From NCBI GenBank assembly GCA_028284325.1, contig JANQRX010000010.1, positions 186,001-250,000 on the forward strand: 64,000 bases of DNA, given 5' to 3'. Made by a program: the position numbers and the translations under genes. The stretch is from Bauldia sp. GTDB taxonomy: Bacteria > Pseudomonadota > Alphaproteobacteria > Rhizobiales > Kaistiaceae. A model generated the notes under the pieces. The model was not told the origin of the DNA. It was given only the letters and a program-made list of their open reading frames with translations, and made no database searches. This document shows positions 31,538 through 40,446 of the stretch, one piece after another. Positions within the stretch are counted from its first letter, which is position 1. Every line of letters begins with the position of its first letter.

Positions 31538-32119
31538 ATGGCGAGCACCGAACAAACCGCCGGAGAAGGCGAGGCCCACGCCGGTACGGAGGCCCTTGGC
31601 GGCGCCGCCAGCGATGTCTTTCCGCCGTTCGACGCCACGACGTTTCCGTCGCAGCTCTTGTGGCTCGCCATCACCTTTGTCGCGCTCTACTACCTCATGG
31701 CGCGGGTGGCGCTGCCGCGCATTGCCGGCATCCTTGAGAGCCGGCGTGACCGGATCGCCAGCGACCTCGACACCGCGCAGCGCCTCAAGACCGACTCCGA
31801 CGAGGCCATCAAGGCCTACGAGCAGGCGCTGAACGATGCCCGCGGCAAAGCCTCGACGATCGGCGAGAGCGCACGCCAGGAAGCGCGCCAGGTCGCCGAT
31901 GAGAAGCGCGCCGCCATCGAGGAAGAACTCGCCGTCAAGCTGACGGCGGCGGAGCAGCGCATCGCCGACATCAAGTCGCAGGCCCAGCGCGAGGTCGGTG
32001 CCATCGCCACCGAGGCCGCCGGCCTGATCGTCGGCAAGCTGACCAGCCTTGACGTCTCGGCCGAGGAGGCCGGCGCGGCGGTGGAGGCGGCGTTGAGGGA
32101 GAACGAGCATGCTGTCTGA
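31538..32119 (+). CDS. atpG: ATP synthase F0 subunit b'
   Basis: The first of two b-type peripheral stalk subunits, as usual in alphaproteobacteria and photosynthetic organisms, which use a b/b' heterodimer. The 193-aa protein has an N-terminal extension of about 35 residues, one membrane helix (LLWLAITFVALYYLMARVALP), and a long Ala/Glu/Arg coiled coil. It overlaps atpF by 11 nt. The gene name for b' varies (atpF', atpF2, atpG). Confidence 0.93.
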   Translation: MASTEQTAGEGEAHAGTEALGGAASDVFPPFDATTFPSQLLWLAITFVALYYLMARVALPRIAGILESRRDRIASDLDTAQRLKTDSDEAIKAYEQALNDARGKASTIGESARQEARQVADEKRAAIEEELAVKLTAAEQRIADIKSQAQREVGAIATEAAGLIVGKLTSLDVSAEEAGAAVEAALRENEHAV

Positions 32120-32594
32120 CGCATCGTTCTGGGCCCTTGTCGGTCTGATCCTGTTCTTCGGGCTTCTGGTCTATCTGCGCGTTCCCGGTGCGGTGGTCGG
32201 GGCGCTCGACAAGCGGGCCGACACCATCCGCGACGAACTCGACCAGGCCCGCAAGCTGCGCGAGGAAGCGCAGGCGGTGCTGGCGGAGTATCAGCGCCGT
32301 GCCCGCGAGGCCGAGACCGAGGCGGAGGAGATCGTCGATCAGGCGCGCCGCGAGGCGACGGCGATCGCCGCCGATGCGCAGCAGCGCATGGACGAGTACG
32401 TGGCCAGCCGGTCGCGGCAGGCCGAGCAGAAGATTGCCCAGGCCGAGGCCCAGGCCGTGCAGGAAATCCGCGCCATGTCGGCGGATGTCGCGGCGGCCGC
32501 TGCCGAACGCCTGCTCGCGGAGCGGGTCCAGGGCGACGCCGCCTCGACGCTGGTCGCCAACGCCATCCGCGACGTGAAGGAACGGCTTAACTAA
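32109..32594 (+). CDS. atpF: ATP synthase F0 subunit b
   Basis: 161-aa peripheral stalk subunit linking F0 to F1. It has a membrane helix at the N-terminus (FWALVGLILFFGLLVYLRVPG) and a charged coiled coil (EEAQAVLAEYQRRAREAETEAE) to the end. It overlaps atpG at its start, suggesting coupled production of the b/b' pair. It is the last gene of the F0 operon. The F1 genes are not in the window, which is normal for this class. Confidence 0.95.
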   Translation: MLSDASFWALVGLILFFGLLVYLRVPGAVVGALDKRADTIRDELDQARKLREEAQAVLAEYQRRAREAETEAEEIVDQARREATAIAADAQQRMDEYVASRSRQAEQKIAQAEAQAVQEIRAMSADVAAAAAERLLAERVQGDAASTLVANAIRDVKERLN

Positions 32595-32615
32595 GAGCCG
32601 CCCGTCGGAACCACT

Positions 32616-33269
32616 CTACAACGCCAGTTGCAACTGCCGCTCGCGCACCGGCGTGAAGCTTCGCCGGTGGTGCGGGCAGGGCCCGTGCGTGTCGAGCGCG
32701 TCGAAATGGGCCGCGGTCGAATACCCCATGTGCCGCTCGAAACCGTATTCCGGATAGCTCAGCCCGAGCTGCCGCATGATTCTGTCGCGGGTGACCTTGG
32801 CGACGATGGAGGCGGCGGCGATGGACACCGACAGGTGGTCGCCGCCGATCACCGCTTCGCCCGCACAGCCCAGATCCGGCGGCACGTCGCGGCCGTCGAC
32901 GAGCACGTGGTCGGGCTCCAGGGGCAGGGCCGCGATCGCCCGCCGCATCGCCCACAGCGAGGCCTGCAGGATGTTCATGCGGTCGATGCGCGCGCGGCTG
33001 GCGACGGCGACCGAGACGGTCGATGTCGAGGTGATCCAGTCGAACAGCGCCTCGCGGGCCGGCGCGGCCAGCTTCTTGGAGTCGTCGAGATCGGCGGGGC
33101 GACGGCTCCGCCCGAGGATCACGGCCGCCGCGACCACCGGTCCCGCCAGCGGTCCGCGGCCCGCCTCGTCGACGCCGGCGACGATCCGCGCGCCTCGGCG
33201 CCGCGCCCGCCGCTCCAGACGGTCGGTGGGTGTCTCCGGTGGCGGCGAATCAGCGTGCGCAAGGGCCAT
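32616..33269 (-). CDS. rnhB: Ribonuclease HII
   Basis: Incises DNA at embedded ribonucleotides. The 217-aa protein has the active-site motif VAGVDEAGRGPLAGPVVAAAV (adjacent Asp-Glu), DDSKKL, and VLVDGRDVPPDL, then SIVAKVTRDRIM and the C-terminal YSTAAHFDALDTHGPCPHHR. The ATG at 33269 leaves a 28-residue polar N-terminal extension before the catalytic domain. It is convergent with atpF (21 nt between stops). The window therefore encodes both RNase H types. Confidence 0.96.
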   Translation of the reverse strand: MALAHADSPPPETPTDRLERRARRRGARIVAGVDEAGRGPLAGPVVAAAVILGRSRRPADLDDSKKLAAPAREALFDWITSTSTVSVAVASRARIDRMNILQASLWAMRRAIAALPLEPDHVLVDGRDVPPDLGCAGEAVIGGDHLSVSIAAASIVAKVTRDRIMRQLGLSYPEYGFERHMGYSTAAHFDALDTHGPCPHHRRSFTPVRERQLQLAL

Positions 33270-33583
33270 GCGCGCGACTCTCGCCCCGCCGGCAGGCCGA
33301 CACAAGCGGCCGGCCGAAACCGCGCCGTCAATCACGAGGTTCCGTGTCTGCGCCGCATCACTTCATGCTGCGTCGCGCACGGAACGACACAGGGTTATCC
33401 CCATGCCGGCGGCAACATCCCCACCGTCGTCCCGCACGCGGTGCGGCACGCAGTGACGCTCCGCAGATGCGGGACCTCATGCCGAGTGGGTGACGAGATC
33501 CGTATCTGAGCCGTACCGCCAAACCACTCCGCGTCGCGTAGGGGGAGGGCACGCCGCCTCAATCGCGCATCAAGGCCGTTGAT
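33270..33583. other. 314-nt intergenic region between rnhB and the radical SAM gene
   Basis: No credible gene is seen. It holds a two-hairpin repeat (copy A, 33339-33475) related to a second copy near 52736, listed separately. The remainder is GC-rich, without a recognisable promoter, tRNA or terminator. Confidence 0.7.
33339..33475. repeat. Dispersed two-hairpin intergenic element, copy A
   Basis: Hairpin 1 spans 33339-33385: GTTCCGTG at 33339-33346 pairs with CACGGAAC at 33378-33385, with a further near-complete inner stem. Hairpin 2 spans 33429-33475: GTCCCGCA at 33429-33436 pairs with TGCGGGAC at 33468-33475, and TGCGG at 33442-33446 pairs with CCGCA at 33461-33465 inside it. The sequence aligns along its length with 52736-52856. 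Differences between the copies in the stems are compensatory, so the structure itself seems conserved. Confidence 0.75.
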
Positions 33584-34723
33584 CTATGCTGCGTTGCGGC
33601 TCGCGAACAGGTCGAGCTGCGCGGCCGCCCGCGGCGACACGAACAGATCGGTCCGCAGCTTCAGGCGTTCACGATTGAGGCCGAGCCGGCGCGTCGCGAT
33701 CTCGAACCGGCGGCCGATCTGCCAGGCGTGCGGACCGTCGCCGCTCATGCGCAAGCCCCAGCGCGAATCGTAGTCGCTGCCGCCGCGCATCTCGCGGAGC
33801 GCCGACATCACCTTCTTGGCGCGGTCGGGATACGCGCGTTCTAGGAATTCGACGAAGATGTCGCGCACTTCCAGCGGCAGACGCAGCAGAATGTAGCCTG
33901 CCTCGGTGGCGCCCGCCGCCGCGGCGGCGTCGAGGATACGCTCGATCTCCTCCTCGTTGAGCGCCGGGATCACCGGCGCCACCATGACCGAGACCGGCAC
34001 GCCGGCGGCGGCCAGCAGGCGCATGGTTTCCAGCCGGCGGTCGGGCGTGGCCGCCCGCGGCTCCATGGCGCGCGAGAGCTTGCGGTCGAGCGAGGTCACC
34101 GACATGGCGACCTTGGCGAGGCCCCGCTCGGCCATCGACGCCAGCAGATCGACGTCGCGCGCGATCAGCGCCGATTTGGTGACGATCCCGACGGGATGGT
34201 TGGCACGGTCGAGCACACCCAGGATGTCGCGCATGATACGGAAGCGCCGCTCGATCGGCTGATAGGGATCGGTGTTGGTGCCGATCGCCAGCGTCTTGGC
34301 TTCATAACCCGGCCGCGAGAGCTCGCGTTCCAGGAGCGCTCCGGCATTGGGCTTGGCGAAGAGCTTGGTCTCGAAATCGAGCCCGGCCGACAGGCCGTGG
34401 AAGGTGTGGGTCGGCCGCGCGAAGCAATAGGCGCAGCCGTGCTCGCAGCCGCGATAGGGATTGATCGAACGATCGAAGCCGATATCCGGCGACTGGTTGC
34501 GGGTGATGATGGTGCGCGGCGATTCGACCTGCACCTCGGTCCTGAGCGGCGGCAGCAGGTCGAGACCGGACCAGCCGTCGTCGACCGGTTCGCGCGTATG
34601 AGGCTCGAACCGCCCGGACCGGTTGCTGCGCGCGCCCCGGCCGCGCCGTCGATTCGCCGCTACGGCGCCGGCGGCCGTCGAAACGGCGGACTCGGCAGAA
34701 TCGTTGTGTTCCCGCGTGGCCAT
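33584..34723 (-). CDS. PA0069-family radical SAM protein
   Basis: A 379-aa radical S-adenosylmethionine protein. The cluster motif is CEHGCAYCFARPTH (CxxxCxxC) near residue 93, preceded by the PA0069-type INPYRGCEHGC context, which is related to spore photoproduct lyase-like enzymes. Later segments include TLAIGTNTDPYQPIERRF, VGIVTKSALIARDVDLL and SRWGLRMSGDGPHAWQIGRRF. The first 60 residues are basic and low complexity. The reaction is unknown. It lies 40 nt downstream of moaB on the same strand. Confidence 0.9.
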   Translation of the reverse strand: MATREHNDSAESAVSTAAGAVAANRRRGRGARSNRSGRFEPHTREPVDDGWSGLDLLPPLRTEVQVESPRTIITRNQSPDIGFDRSINPYRGCEHGCAYCFARPTHTFHGLSAGLDFETKLFAKPNAGALLERELSRPGYEAKTLAIGTNTDPYQPIERRFRIMRDILGVLDRANHPVGIVTKSALIARDVDLLASMAERGLAKVAMSVTSLDRKLSRAMEPRAATPDRRLETMRLLAAAGVPVSVMVAPVIPALNEEEIERILDAAAAAGATEAGYILLRLPLEVRDIFVEFLERAYPDRAKKVMSALREMRGGSDYDSRWGLRMSGDGPHAWQIGRRFEIATRRLGLNRERLKLRTDLFVSPRAAAQLDLFASRNAA

Positions 34724-34763
34724 GCCGTGAATCTAGGGCCATCATGAGAACAAAGCAAGAACA

Positions 34764-35315
34764 TTATCCGCCCTGGAGCTTGGATCGCAGGAGATGTTCG
34801 TCGAGGCGCGGCATGATCTCGACGAAGTTGCACGGCGCATGGCGGCTGTCGAACTGCTCGCGCAGAACCCCGTTCCAGGCGTCGCGGCAAGCGCCGGTCG
34901 AGCCGGGCAGGCAGAAGACGAAGGTGCCCCTGGCGATGCCGGCGGTGGCGCGCGACTGGATGGTCGAGGTGCCGATCGTCTCGCGGCTGATGGCGTGGAA
35001 CACGGCGGCGAATCCGTCGATGCGCTTGTCGAACAGGGGTTCCAGCGCTTCAGGCGTCACGTCGCGACCGGTGAGACCGGTGCCGCCGGTCGTCAGCACC
35101 ACGTCGACCTTGTCGTCGTCGAGCCACGGCGTGACATGGTCGCGGATCACCGTGATGTCGTCCGGACAGATCGCGCGCCCGGCGAGCTCGTGCCCGGCCT
35201 CCTCGATCATGGCGGCAAGCGTCGCGCCGGAGCGGTCGTCCTCGAGGTCGCGGGTATCGGAGACCGCGAGCACGGCGAAGCGAACGGGTACGAACGGGGT
35301 GGGAGCGTCGGCCAT
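34764..35315 (-). CDS. moaB: Molybdenum cofactor biosynthesis protein MoaB/Mog type
   Basis: A 183-aa protein of the molybdopterin-binding (MoCF) fold that adenylylates molybdopterin in Mo cofactor synthesis. The nucleotide/pterin-binding motif is VLTTGGTGLTGRDVTPEAL near residue 75, followed by AISRETIGTSTIQSRATAGI and FCLPGSTGACRDAWNGVL. No other moa genes are in the window, so the assignment to MoaB rests on the family alone. It lies 16 nt downstream of ispE. Confidence 0.92.
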   Translation of the reverse strand: MADAPTPFVPVRFAVLAVSDTRDLEDDRSGATLAAMIEEAGHELAGRAICPDDITVIRDHVTPWLDDDKVDVVLTTGGTGLTGRDVTPEALEPLFDKRIDGFAAVFHAISRETIGTSTIQSRATAGIARGTFVFCLPGSTGACRDAWNGVLREQFDSRHAPCNFVEIMPRLDEHLLRSKLQGG

Positions 35316-35331
35316 GGTAGGTCCTCGGGGT

Positions 35332-36261
35332 TCAGGCGGGGCTGGCCCCGGTCATGGTGGCGATCACCCACCAGTCCGGGTGGCTGGATTTGATGCGGTC
35401 GGCGGCGCGCTCGGCATGCCGGAGCTCGACGAAGATGCCGAACGCGGAGGTGCCGGAGCCGGACATGCGCGCGAACAGACAGTCGGGATCGCGATGGAGC
35501 GCCTTGGCCGCAGCGCCCGCGAGCGACGACACCGCGGCGGCCGGGCGGGCGAGGTCGTTGCGGGTCTTGCGCAACCAGAAGACCACGTCGAGCACCGACG
35601 ACAGGGAGGGCGGCAGATCCGGCAGCCCGTCGCGTGCGTCGTCGTCGAGGGCGGCGAAGACCGAGGCGGTCGGCAGGCCGCCACCGGGAAAGGCGAGCAC
35701 GATCGGCAATGCCGGCAGACCGACCGGACGGATCACCTCGCCGATCCCCGTCGCAATCACCGGCCGGCCGTGGACGCACATGGGCACGTCGGCGCCGAGC
35801 TGCGCGCCGATGGCCGCCAGATGGTCGGTTTTCAGCCGCAGCTTCCACAGACGGTTGAGCAGGTGGAGGGTGGCGGCGGCATCGGAGGAACCACCACCGA
35901 GGCCGGCGGCGACCGGCAGCCGTTTGGTCAGTGACAGCGCCGCGGTCGGCGCCCCCCGGGCGCGTTCGGCGATGGCGCGCGCCGCACGCACGACGAGGTT
36001 GTCGTGGGCGCCGTTCCCGTCCGTCAGGCCGCCGGCGAACGGTCCGTCGATCGACAGGGTCGGCGAAGCATCGCGATCAAGCCGCTGCACGGACACGACG
36101 TCACCGTAGTCGGCAAAGACGGACACGGTTTCGAGATCGTGGTAGCCGTCGGCCCGCCGCCCCTTGACGTGGAGGGCAAGGTTGATCTTGGCCGGTGCCA
36201 GCCGCGCCCGGTCATCGCTCGCATCGAGCGCCGACTCCAACGACTTGACGAGGATACTCAC
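35332..36261 (-). CDS. ispE: 4-diphosphocytidyl-2-C-methyl-D-erythritol kinase
   Basis: GHMP kinase of the MEP pathway, phosphorylating CDP-methylerythritol. The 309-aa protein carries ARLAPAKINLALHVKGRRADGYHDL at the N-terminus and the ATP-binding GLGGGSSDAAATLHLL near residue 115. A C-terminal CLFARMSGSGTSAFGIF is the third GHMP motif. It is followed closely by moaB and preceded at 19 nt by the TPR/LysM gene. ispH, also in the window, is in a different transcription unit. Confidence 0.96.
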   Translation of the reverse strand: MSILVKSLESALDASDDRARLAPAKINLALHVKGRRADGYHDLETVSVFADYGDVVSVQRLDRDASPTLSIDGPFAGGLTDGNGAHDNLVVRAARAIAERARGAPTAALSLTKRLPVAAGLGGGSSDAAATLHLLNRLWKLRLKTDHLAAIGAQLGADVPMCVHGRPVIATGIGEVIRPVGLPALPIVLAFPGGGLPTASVFAALDDDARDGLPDLPPSLSSVLDVVFWLRKTRNDLARPAAAVSSLAGAAAKALHRDPDCLFARMSGSGTSAFGIFVELRHAERAADRIKSSHPDWWVIATMTGASPA

Positions 36262-36280
36262 GCGGGGAACTCCGCCTGGA

Positions 36281-38185
36281 TCAGTTCGCGTCGATCTGCG
36301 GCACGGCGAGTTCCATGCCCGGATGGATCACATCGGGATCGTCGATGCGGTCCCGGTTGGCGTCGAGCAGGCGGGTGAAGAAGTTGCCGTCGCCGAAAAG
36401 ACGAGCCGCCAGCGACCACAGGCTGTCGCCTGCCGCGACGATCAGGGTCTCCGGCCGCGGCTCCTCATCGCCGGTGGCCGCCTCCACAAACGCCGGCGCC
36501 GCGTCCAGCCCGTGCTCGATCTTGGCGAGGATCAGCGGCAGCTCATCCTCCTCCGGATCGAGGTCGCGCGCGTGCGCCCATTGGAACACCGCCTCGCGCT
36601 TGCGGCCGACCTGCCAGTAGGCGTCGCCCAGATGGTCGTTGATCACCGGGTCCTCCGGGCGCAGTTCCACGGCCCGCTCAAGTTCGACAACCGCCTCGTC
36701 GAAGCGGTCGAGCCGGTAGAAGGCCCAGCCCAGGCTGTCGACGATGTAGCCGTCGTTGGGCCTCAGATCGACTGCTGTGCGGATCATGTCCAGCGCCGGG
36801 TCCAGGTTCTCGCCCATGTCGACCCAGGAGTAGCCGAGGTAGTTGAGCACCTGTGGCTGGTTGGGGTTGAGCTCCAGGGCACGGTGGAAGTCGACTTCCG
36901 CCTCGGGCCAGCGCTTGGCCCGCTCATGAGCGATGCCGCGGAAATAGTAGATACGCCACGCGCCGCCGGCCTCCTGCGGCAAGTGCTCGATTCCCCGGCT
37001 ATACGCCTCGGCAGCTTCCTCGTAGCGCTCGTCGAGCCGATAGACGTTGCCGAGTTCGATCGCCGCCTCGAAGTCGGCCGGGTTGGTGTCGACCACCGAC
37101 GACAGGATTGCGGCGGCCTCGTCGAAGCGGTCGAGCGACTCCAGGCAGTTGCCGATCTGGATGTCGGCGTTGCGGCGCATGGGATGGCTGCCCGGCACGG
37201 TCTCGTAGATCGCCAGCGCCGCGTTGCACTGGCCCGCGGCCTGGAACAGGTCACCGGTGGCCATGCGGGCGAGCACGGAATCCGGGTTGAGGTAGATCGC
37301 CAGCCGCAGATACGCCGCCGGCAGTTCCGGCCCGTCATCGGCGCCGATCGCCGAGCCGAGCCCGTAGAGGACCTCGGCCGCGCCCTGCCGCGCATTGGAC
37401 ACCTGCGGCGGTGGCGTGACGCCGCCGCGCAACGCCGACAGGAGCACGCTCAGATCGGGGTGCAGGGGCTGCGGGCCACCGAAGGCGGTGGTCACCTCGA
37501 TGGCCATCTCGCGGTTGCCGTTGATGGCGAGCGCCCGGGCGTAGTTGTCGACGACCCTCAGTGCGGTGTTGTCGATCTCGTAGGCGCGCCCCGCGTCGGC
37601 TTCCGCCTCGGCGGGACGGCCGGCAACGCTCAGGATGAGGGAGCGATGGTAGGCCTTGAAGATGTCGTACCAGCTCGGTCCGGTGAGATCGTCGACGCGC
37701 TTCAGCACGTCGTCGAGCTCGTCACGGTCCAGAGCCGTCCAGGCCGAGAGCAGTCCCGACGTCAGCCCGGCAAGCGGCTGCTGGGCGACGCTCGTCAGAT
37801 GCTCCTCGGCGCGCTCGACCTGGCCGGCCCGCAACGCACGCGTGGCCAGCGCGATGTGGGCGATCGGGTTGTTCGGCACGATGTCGATCAGCCGCCGCGC
37901 CAGCGCAAACGCATCGTCAAGCTCGTCGGTGGCGAGCAGGAGCATCGCGCCGCGCTCCATCAGCACCGGATTCTCGGGATCGGCCTCGATGGCGCTCTGG
38001 TAGAAGCGCGCGGCAGCCGAGAGATCATGGGCGAGATCGGCGGCGCGGGCCGCAAGATAGCTGCCGGCGTGGGTCGTCAGTTCGATATCGTCGATGGTTG
38101 CCGCCCGCGCCGGCGACCATGCGGCCGGAAGAAGAAATCCCAGGACGGCCGGGATCGCCGCAAAGGCGGCGAGACGATGGATCAT
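36281..38185 (-). CDS. Secreted tetratricopeptide-repeat protein with C-terminal LysM-like domain
   Basis: A 634-aa exported protein. After a signal peptide (LAAFAAIPAVLGFLLPAAWSPARA) it is almost entirely TPR-like helical repeats, clearest in the second half (AIELGNVYRLDERYEEAAEAY; NYLGYSWVDMGENLDPALDMI; DSLGWAFYRLDRFDEAVVELE; DHLGDAYWQVGRKREAVFQW). The last 55 residues, starting TLIVAAGDSLWSLAARLFGDG, look like a LysM peptidoglycan-binding fold. Such TPR proteins may act in envelope assembly, but no function is known. ATG 38185 behind GGAG gives a clean signal peptide; the 20-codon upstream extension is less likely. Confidence 0.85.
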   Translation of the reverse strand: MIHRLAAFAAIPAVLGFLLPAAWSPARAATIDDIELTTHAGSYLAARAADLAHDLSAAARFYQSAIEADPENPVLMERGAMLLLATDELDDAFALARRLIDIVPNNPIAHIALATRALRAGQVERAEEHLTSVAQQPLAGLTSGLLSAWTALDRDELDDVLKRVDDLTGPSWYDIFKAYHRSLILSVAGRPAEAEADAGRAYEIDNTALRVVDNYARALAINGNREMAIEVTTAFGGPQPLHPDLSVLLSALRGGVTPPPQVSNARQGAAEVLYGLGSAIGADDGPELPAAYLRLAIYLNPDSVLARMATGDLFQAAGQCNAALAIYETVPGSHPMRRNADIQIGNCLESLDRFDEAAAILSSVVDTNPADFEAAIELGNVYRLDERYEEAAEAYSRGIEHLPQEAGGAWRIYYFRGIAHERAKRWPEAEVDFHRALELNPNQPQVLNYLGYSWVDMGENLDPALDMIRTAVDLRPNDGYIVDSLGWAFYRLDRFDEAVVELERAVELRPEDPVINDHLGDAYWQVGRKREAVFQWAHARDLDPEEDELPLILAKIEHGLDAAPAFVEAATGDEEPRPETLIVAAGDSLWSLAARLFGDGNFFTRLLDANRDRIDDPDVIHPGMELAVPQIDAN

Positions 38186-38247
38186 GCTGGACGCTCCGTT
38201 CAACCGAACCGCGGATCGCCTTCGGCGGCCACATGCGGCCTTCACGA

Positions 38248-39264
38248 CTAGCTAACGCGGTTGATGCAGAAATCGACCGCCTCGATCAGGGCCTCTTTGT
38301 GCGGTGTCGCCGGGAAGGGCGCCAGCGCCTCCCTGGAGACTGCCCCATAATGACGCGCCCGCGCCACGGTATCGGCGATCGCCTCGTGCGCGCGTAGCAT
38401 GGCGAGCGCGGTCTCCAGGTCGCCGTCGTCGATCCGCCCCTGCTCCAGGACGCGACGCCAGAACGCCCGTTCATCGTCGTCGCCGCGCCGGTAGGCGAGG
38501 ATGACCGGCAGCGTCACCTTGCCCTCGCGGAGGTCGTCGCCGACGTCCTTGCCGAGATCGTCGGCGTCGCCGTTGTAGTCGAGCGCGTCGTCGATCAACT
38601 GGAAGGCGAGGCCGAGATTGAGACCGAACGAGCGCAGCGCCGCGCGCTCGGCCCGTTCGCGCTCGGCGAGGACCGGCCCGACTTCCGCCGCCGCCGAGAA
38701 CAGCGCCGCCGTCTTGGCCTGGATCACCGCCAGGTACTCATCCTCGGTGGTCGCCAGATTCTGCGCCGCTTCGAGCTGCATGACCTCGCCCTCGGCGATC
38801 ACCGACGCCGCCTGCGACAGGATGCCGAGCGCCTCCAGCGACCCGACCTCGACCATCATCATGAACGCCTTGCCGAGCAGGTAGTCGCCCACCAGCACGC
38901 TCGCCTGATTGCCCCACAGGAGGCGCGCGGCCTCCTTGCCGCGACGGGTGTCGCTCTCGTCGACAACGTCGTCGTGGAGGAGGGTGGCGGTGTGCATGAA
39001 CTCGACGCTCGCCGCCAGGCTGATGTGGCCGCTGCCCTCGTAGCCGCACATCTCGGCGGCGGCGATGGTCAGCATCGGCCGCAGCCGCTTGCCGCCGGAA
39101 TCGATAAGGTGGCGGGCGATCTGGGGGATGAGATCGACGTTGGAGCCGGCGTTCGACAGGATAATGTCGTTCACCCGCTGCATGGGCGCGGCGGTGAGCT
39201 CCACCAGCGGACCGATACTGGCGGCCTTCTCCCGCGATTCCTCAAGTGGAACGACGACGCCCAC
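38248..39264 (-). CDS. ispB: All-trans polyprenyl (octaprenyl/decaprenyl) diphosphate synthase
   Basis: Makes the isoprenoid tail of ubiquinone by chain elongation. The 338-aa protein has the two Asp-rich motifs LLHDDVVDESDTRRG near residue 105 and FQLIDDALDYNGDADDLGKD near residue 225, GGKRLRPMLTI upstream, and KVTLPVILAY. Chain length cannot be read from sequence. AGGAGG at 5 nt spacing selects GTG 39264; the longer upstream frame runs into the divergent promoter region. Confidence 0.93.
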   Translation of the reverse strand: MGVVVPLEESREKAASIGPLVELTAAPMQRVNDIILSNAGSNVDLIPQIARHLIDSGGKRLRPMLTIAAAEMCGYEGSGHISLAASVEFMHTATLLHDDVVDESDTRRGKEAARLLWGNQASVLVGDYLLGKAFMMMVEVGSLEALGILSQAASVIAEGEVMQLEAAQNLATTEDEYLAVIQAKTAALFSAAAEVGPVLAERERAERAALRSFGLNLGLAFQLIDDALDYNGDADDLGKDVGDDLREGKVTLPVILAYRRGDDDERAFWRRVLEQGRIDDGDLETALAMLRAHEAIADTVARARHYGAVSREALAPFPATPHKEALIEAVDFCINRVS

Positions 39265-39289
39265 TACAACCTCCTGACCGTTGCAGGCG

Positions 39290-39318
39290 ACATTAGGGAC
39301 CGCCCCACGACCGGGCAA
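39290..39318 (-). promoter_or_regulatory. Candidate promoter for the polyprenyl synthase operon
   Basis: Read on the minus strand, TTGCCC (39318-39313) and TAATGT (39295-39290) are separated by 17 nt and lie about 25 nt upstream of the GTG start. Pattern match only. The same 136-nt gap must also hold the divergent promoter for the DUF2007 operon. Confidence 0.4.
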
Positions 39319-39400
39319 GTGGCCACCGGCCGATTGTACACTTGGTCGCATTTCCCGTAGGTTGCGCGCGCTCTTGGACAGGACGCCAACACGCGAAATC

Positions 39401-39637
39401 ATGGAAGAACTCGTCCGCACCAACGATGTCGTGCTCATCTCCTATATCGAGGCGCTGCTCAAGGAGAGCGGCATCGAGGCGTTGGTCGTCGACCAGAATA
39501 TGAGCGTCGTCGAGGGGTCGCTGGGGGTGTTGCCGCGGCGCATCCTCGTCCCCGGCGACGTGATCGACCGTGCGCGCTCCATTCTCGAATCGGCTGGTGT
39601 CGGACAGGAACTTGAGAAGCCCAAGCGAGGTCGTTGA
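39401..39637 (+). CDS. DUF2007 domain protein
   Basis: A 78-aa protein of the DUF2007 family (putative prokaryotic signal-transducing protein). It starts EELVRTNDVVLISYIEALLKE, continues SGIEALVVDQNMSVVEGSLG and ends with PRRILVPGDVIDRARSIL, matching the single-domain fold. Function unknown. In many alphaproteobacteria it sits, as here, divergent from the polyprenyl synthase gene and ahead of a methyltransferase. Confidence 0.87.
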   Translation: MEELVRTNDVVLISYIEALLKESGIEALVVDQNMSVVEGSLGVLPRRILVPGDVIDRARSILESAGVGQELEKPKRGR

Positions 39638-39644
39638 ACCCGAC

Positions 39645-40439
39645 GTGCCCACGTCGATCCATCCGTTCGCCGGCGGCCGAATCTCGGTCGTCCAGCCGAC
39701 CGACCACCACTACAGCTCCGGCCTCGAGGCCGGCCTGATCGCCGCGGCGCTGGAGGACGGTTTTTCCGGCACGGTGGTCGACCTCGGTTGCGGCCCGGGC
39801 GAAGCCGGGCTGACGGTGGCGGCGCGCTGCGAAGGCGCGAAGGTCGTACTTGTCGATCGCGATCGCGACGCGCTGGCCTGTGCGGCGGCGGCACTGGAGC
39901 TGGCGGACAACGCTATTTTCGCCGATCGCGTCCGCGTGATCGAGGCCGACGTGACGTGGAGCGAGGCGCGCCGCGTCGCCGCAGGGCTGGAGCGGATGTC
40001 GGCCGACGCCGTGATCGTCAATCCGCCCTTCCAGTCCTCCGACCAGGCCTCGCCGTCGCCCTATCCGGAACGTAGTGCCGCGCATGTGCTGGGGCCCGGC
40101 GGGCTGGAACCGTGGCTGCGCTGCGCCGCCTCGATCCTGCGCCATGACGGCCAGCTCGTTCTGGTGGTCGCGGCCGACATGCTGCCCGCGCTCCTCCACG
40201 GACCGGGACACCGCTTCGGCGAGATCGACCTTCTCCCGGTCCATCCGCGGGCCGGCGAGCCCGCCGCGCGGCTGCTGGCGCGCGCGATCAAGGACAGTCG
40301 CGCCGGGCTGAGGTTTCTTCCCGGCCTGAACCTTCACGGCGCCACGGGAAGTGCCTATCTGCACGAGATCGACGACGTGCTGCGGGGCCGCGCCGCCCTG
40401 TCGGATGTCCATCCCGTCTGGAAACGCAACAGGAGTTGA
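39645..40439 (+). CDS. N6-adenine methyltransferase, TrmN6-like
   Basis: A 264-aa class-I SAM methyltransferase resembling tRNA1(Val) A37 N6-methyltransferase. It shows the SAM loop VVDLGCGPGEAGLTVAAR near residue 45, DRDRDAL (ribose-binding acid), and the catalytic VIVNPPFQSSDQASPSP (NPPF) near residue 125. The start is uncertain: the frame is open back to 39570, inside DUF2007. GTG 39645, just after the DUF2007 stop, gives PTSIHPFAGGRISVVQP, similar to related proteins. The RNA substrate is inferred. Confidence 0.83.
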   Translation: MPTSIHPFAGGRISVVQPTDHHYSSGLEAGLIAAALEDGFSGTVVDLGCGPGEAGLTVAARCEGAKVVLVDRDRDALACAAAALELADNAIFADRVRVIEADVTWSEARRVAAGLERMSADAVIVNPPFQSSDQASPSPYPERSAAHVLGPGGLEPWLRCAASILRHDGQLVLVVAADMLPALLHGPGHRFGEIDLLPVHPRAGEPAARLLARAIKDSRAGLRFLPGLNLHGATGSAYLHEIDDVLRGRAALSDVHPVWKRNRS

Positions 40440-40446
40440 CCTCGCT

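Noticed and set aside
33397-33405. TTATCCCCA resembling a DnaA box
   Set aside because: Single site, one mismatch, inside the two-hairpin repeat and not in an origin-like context.
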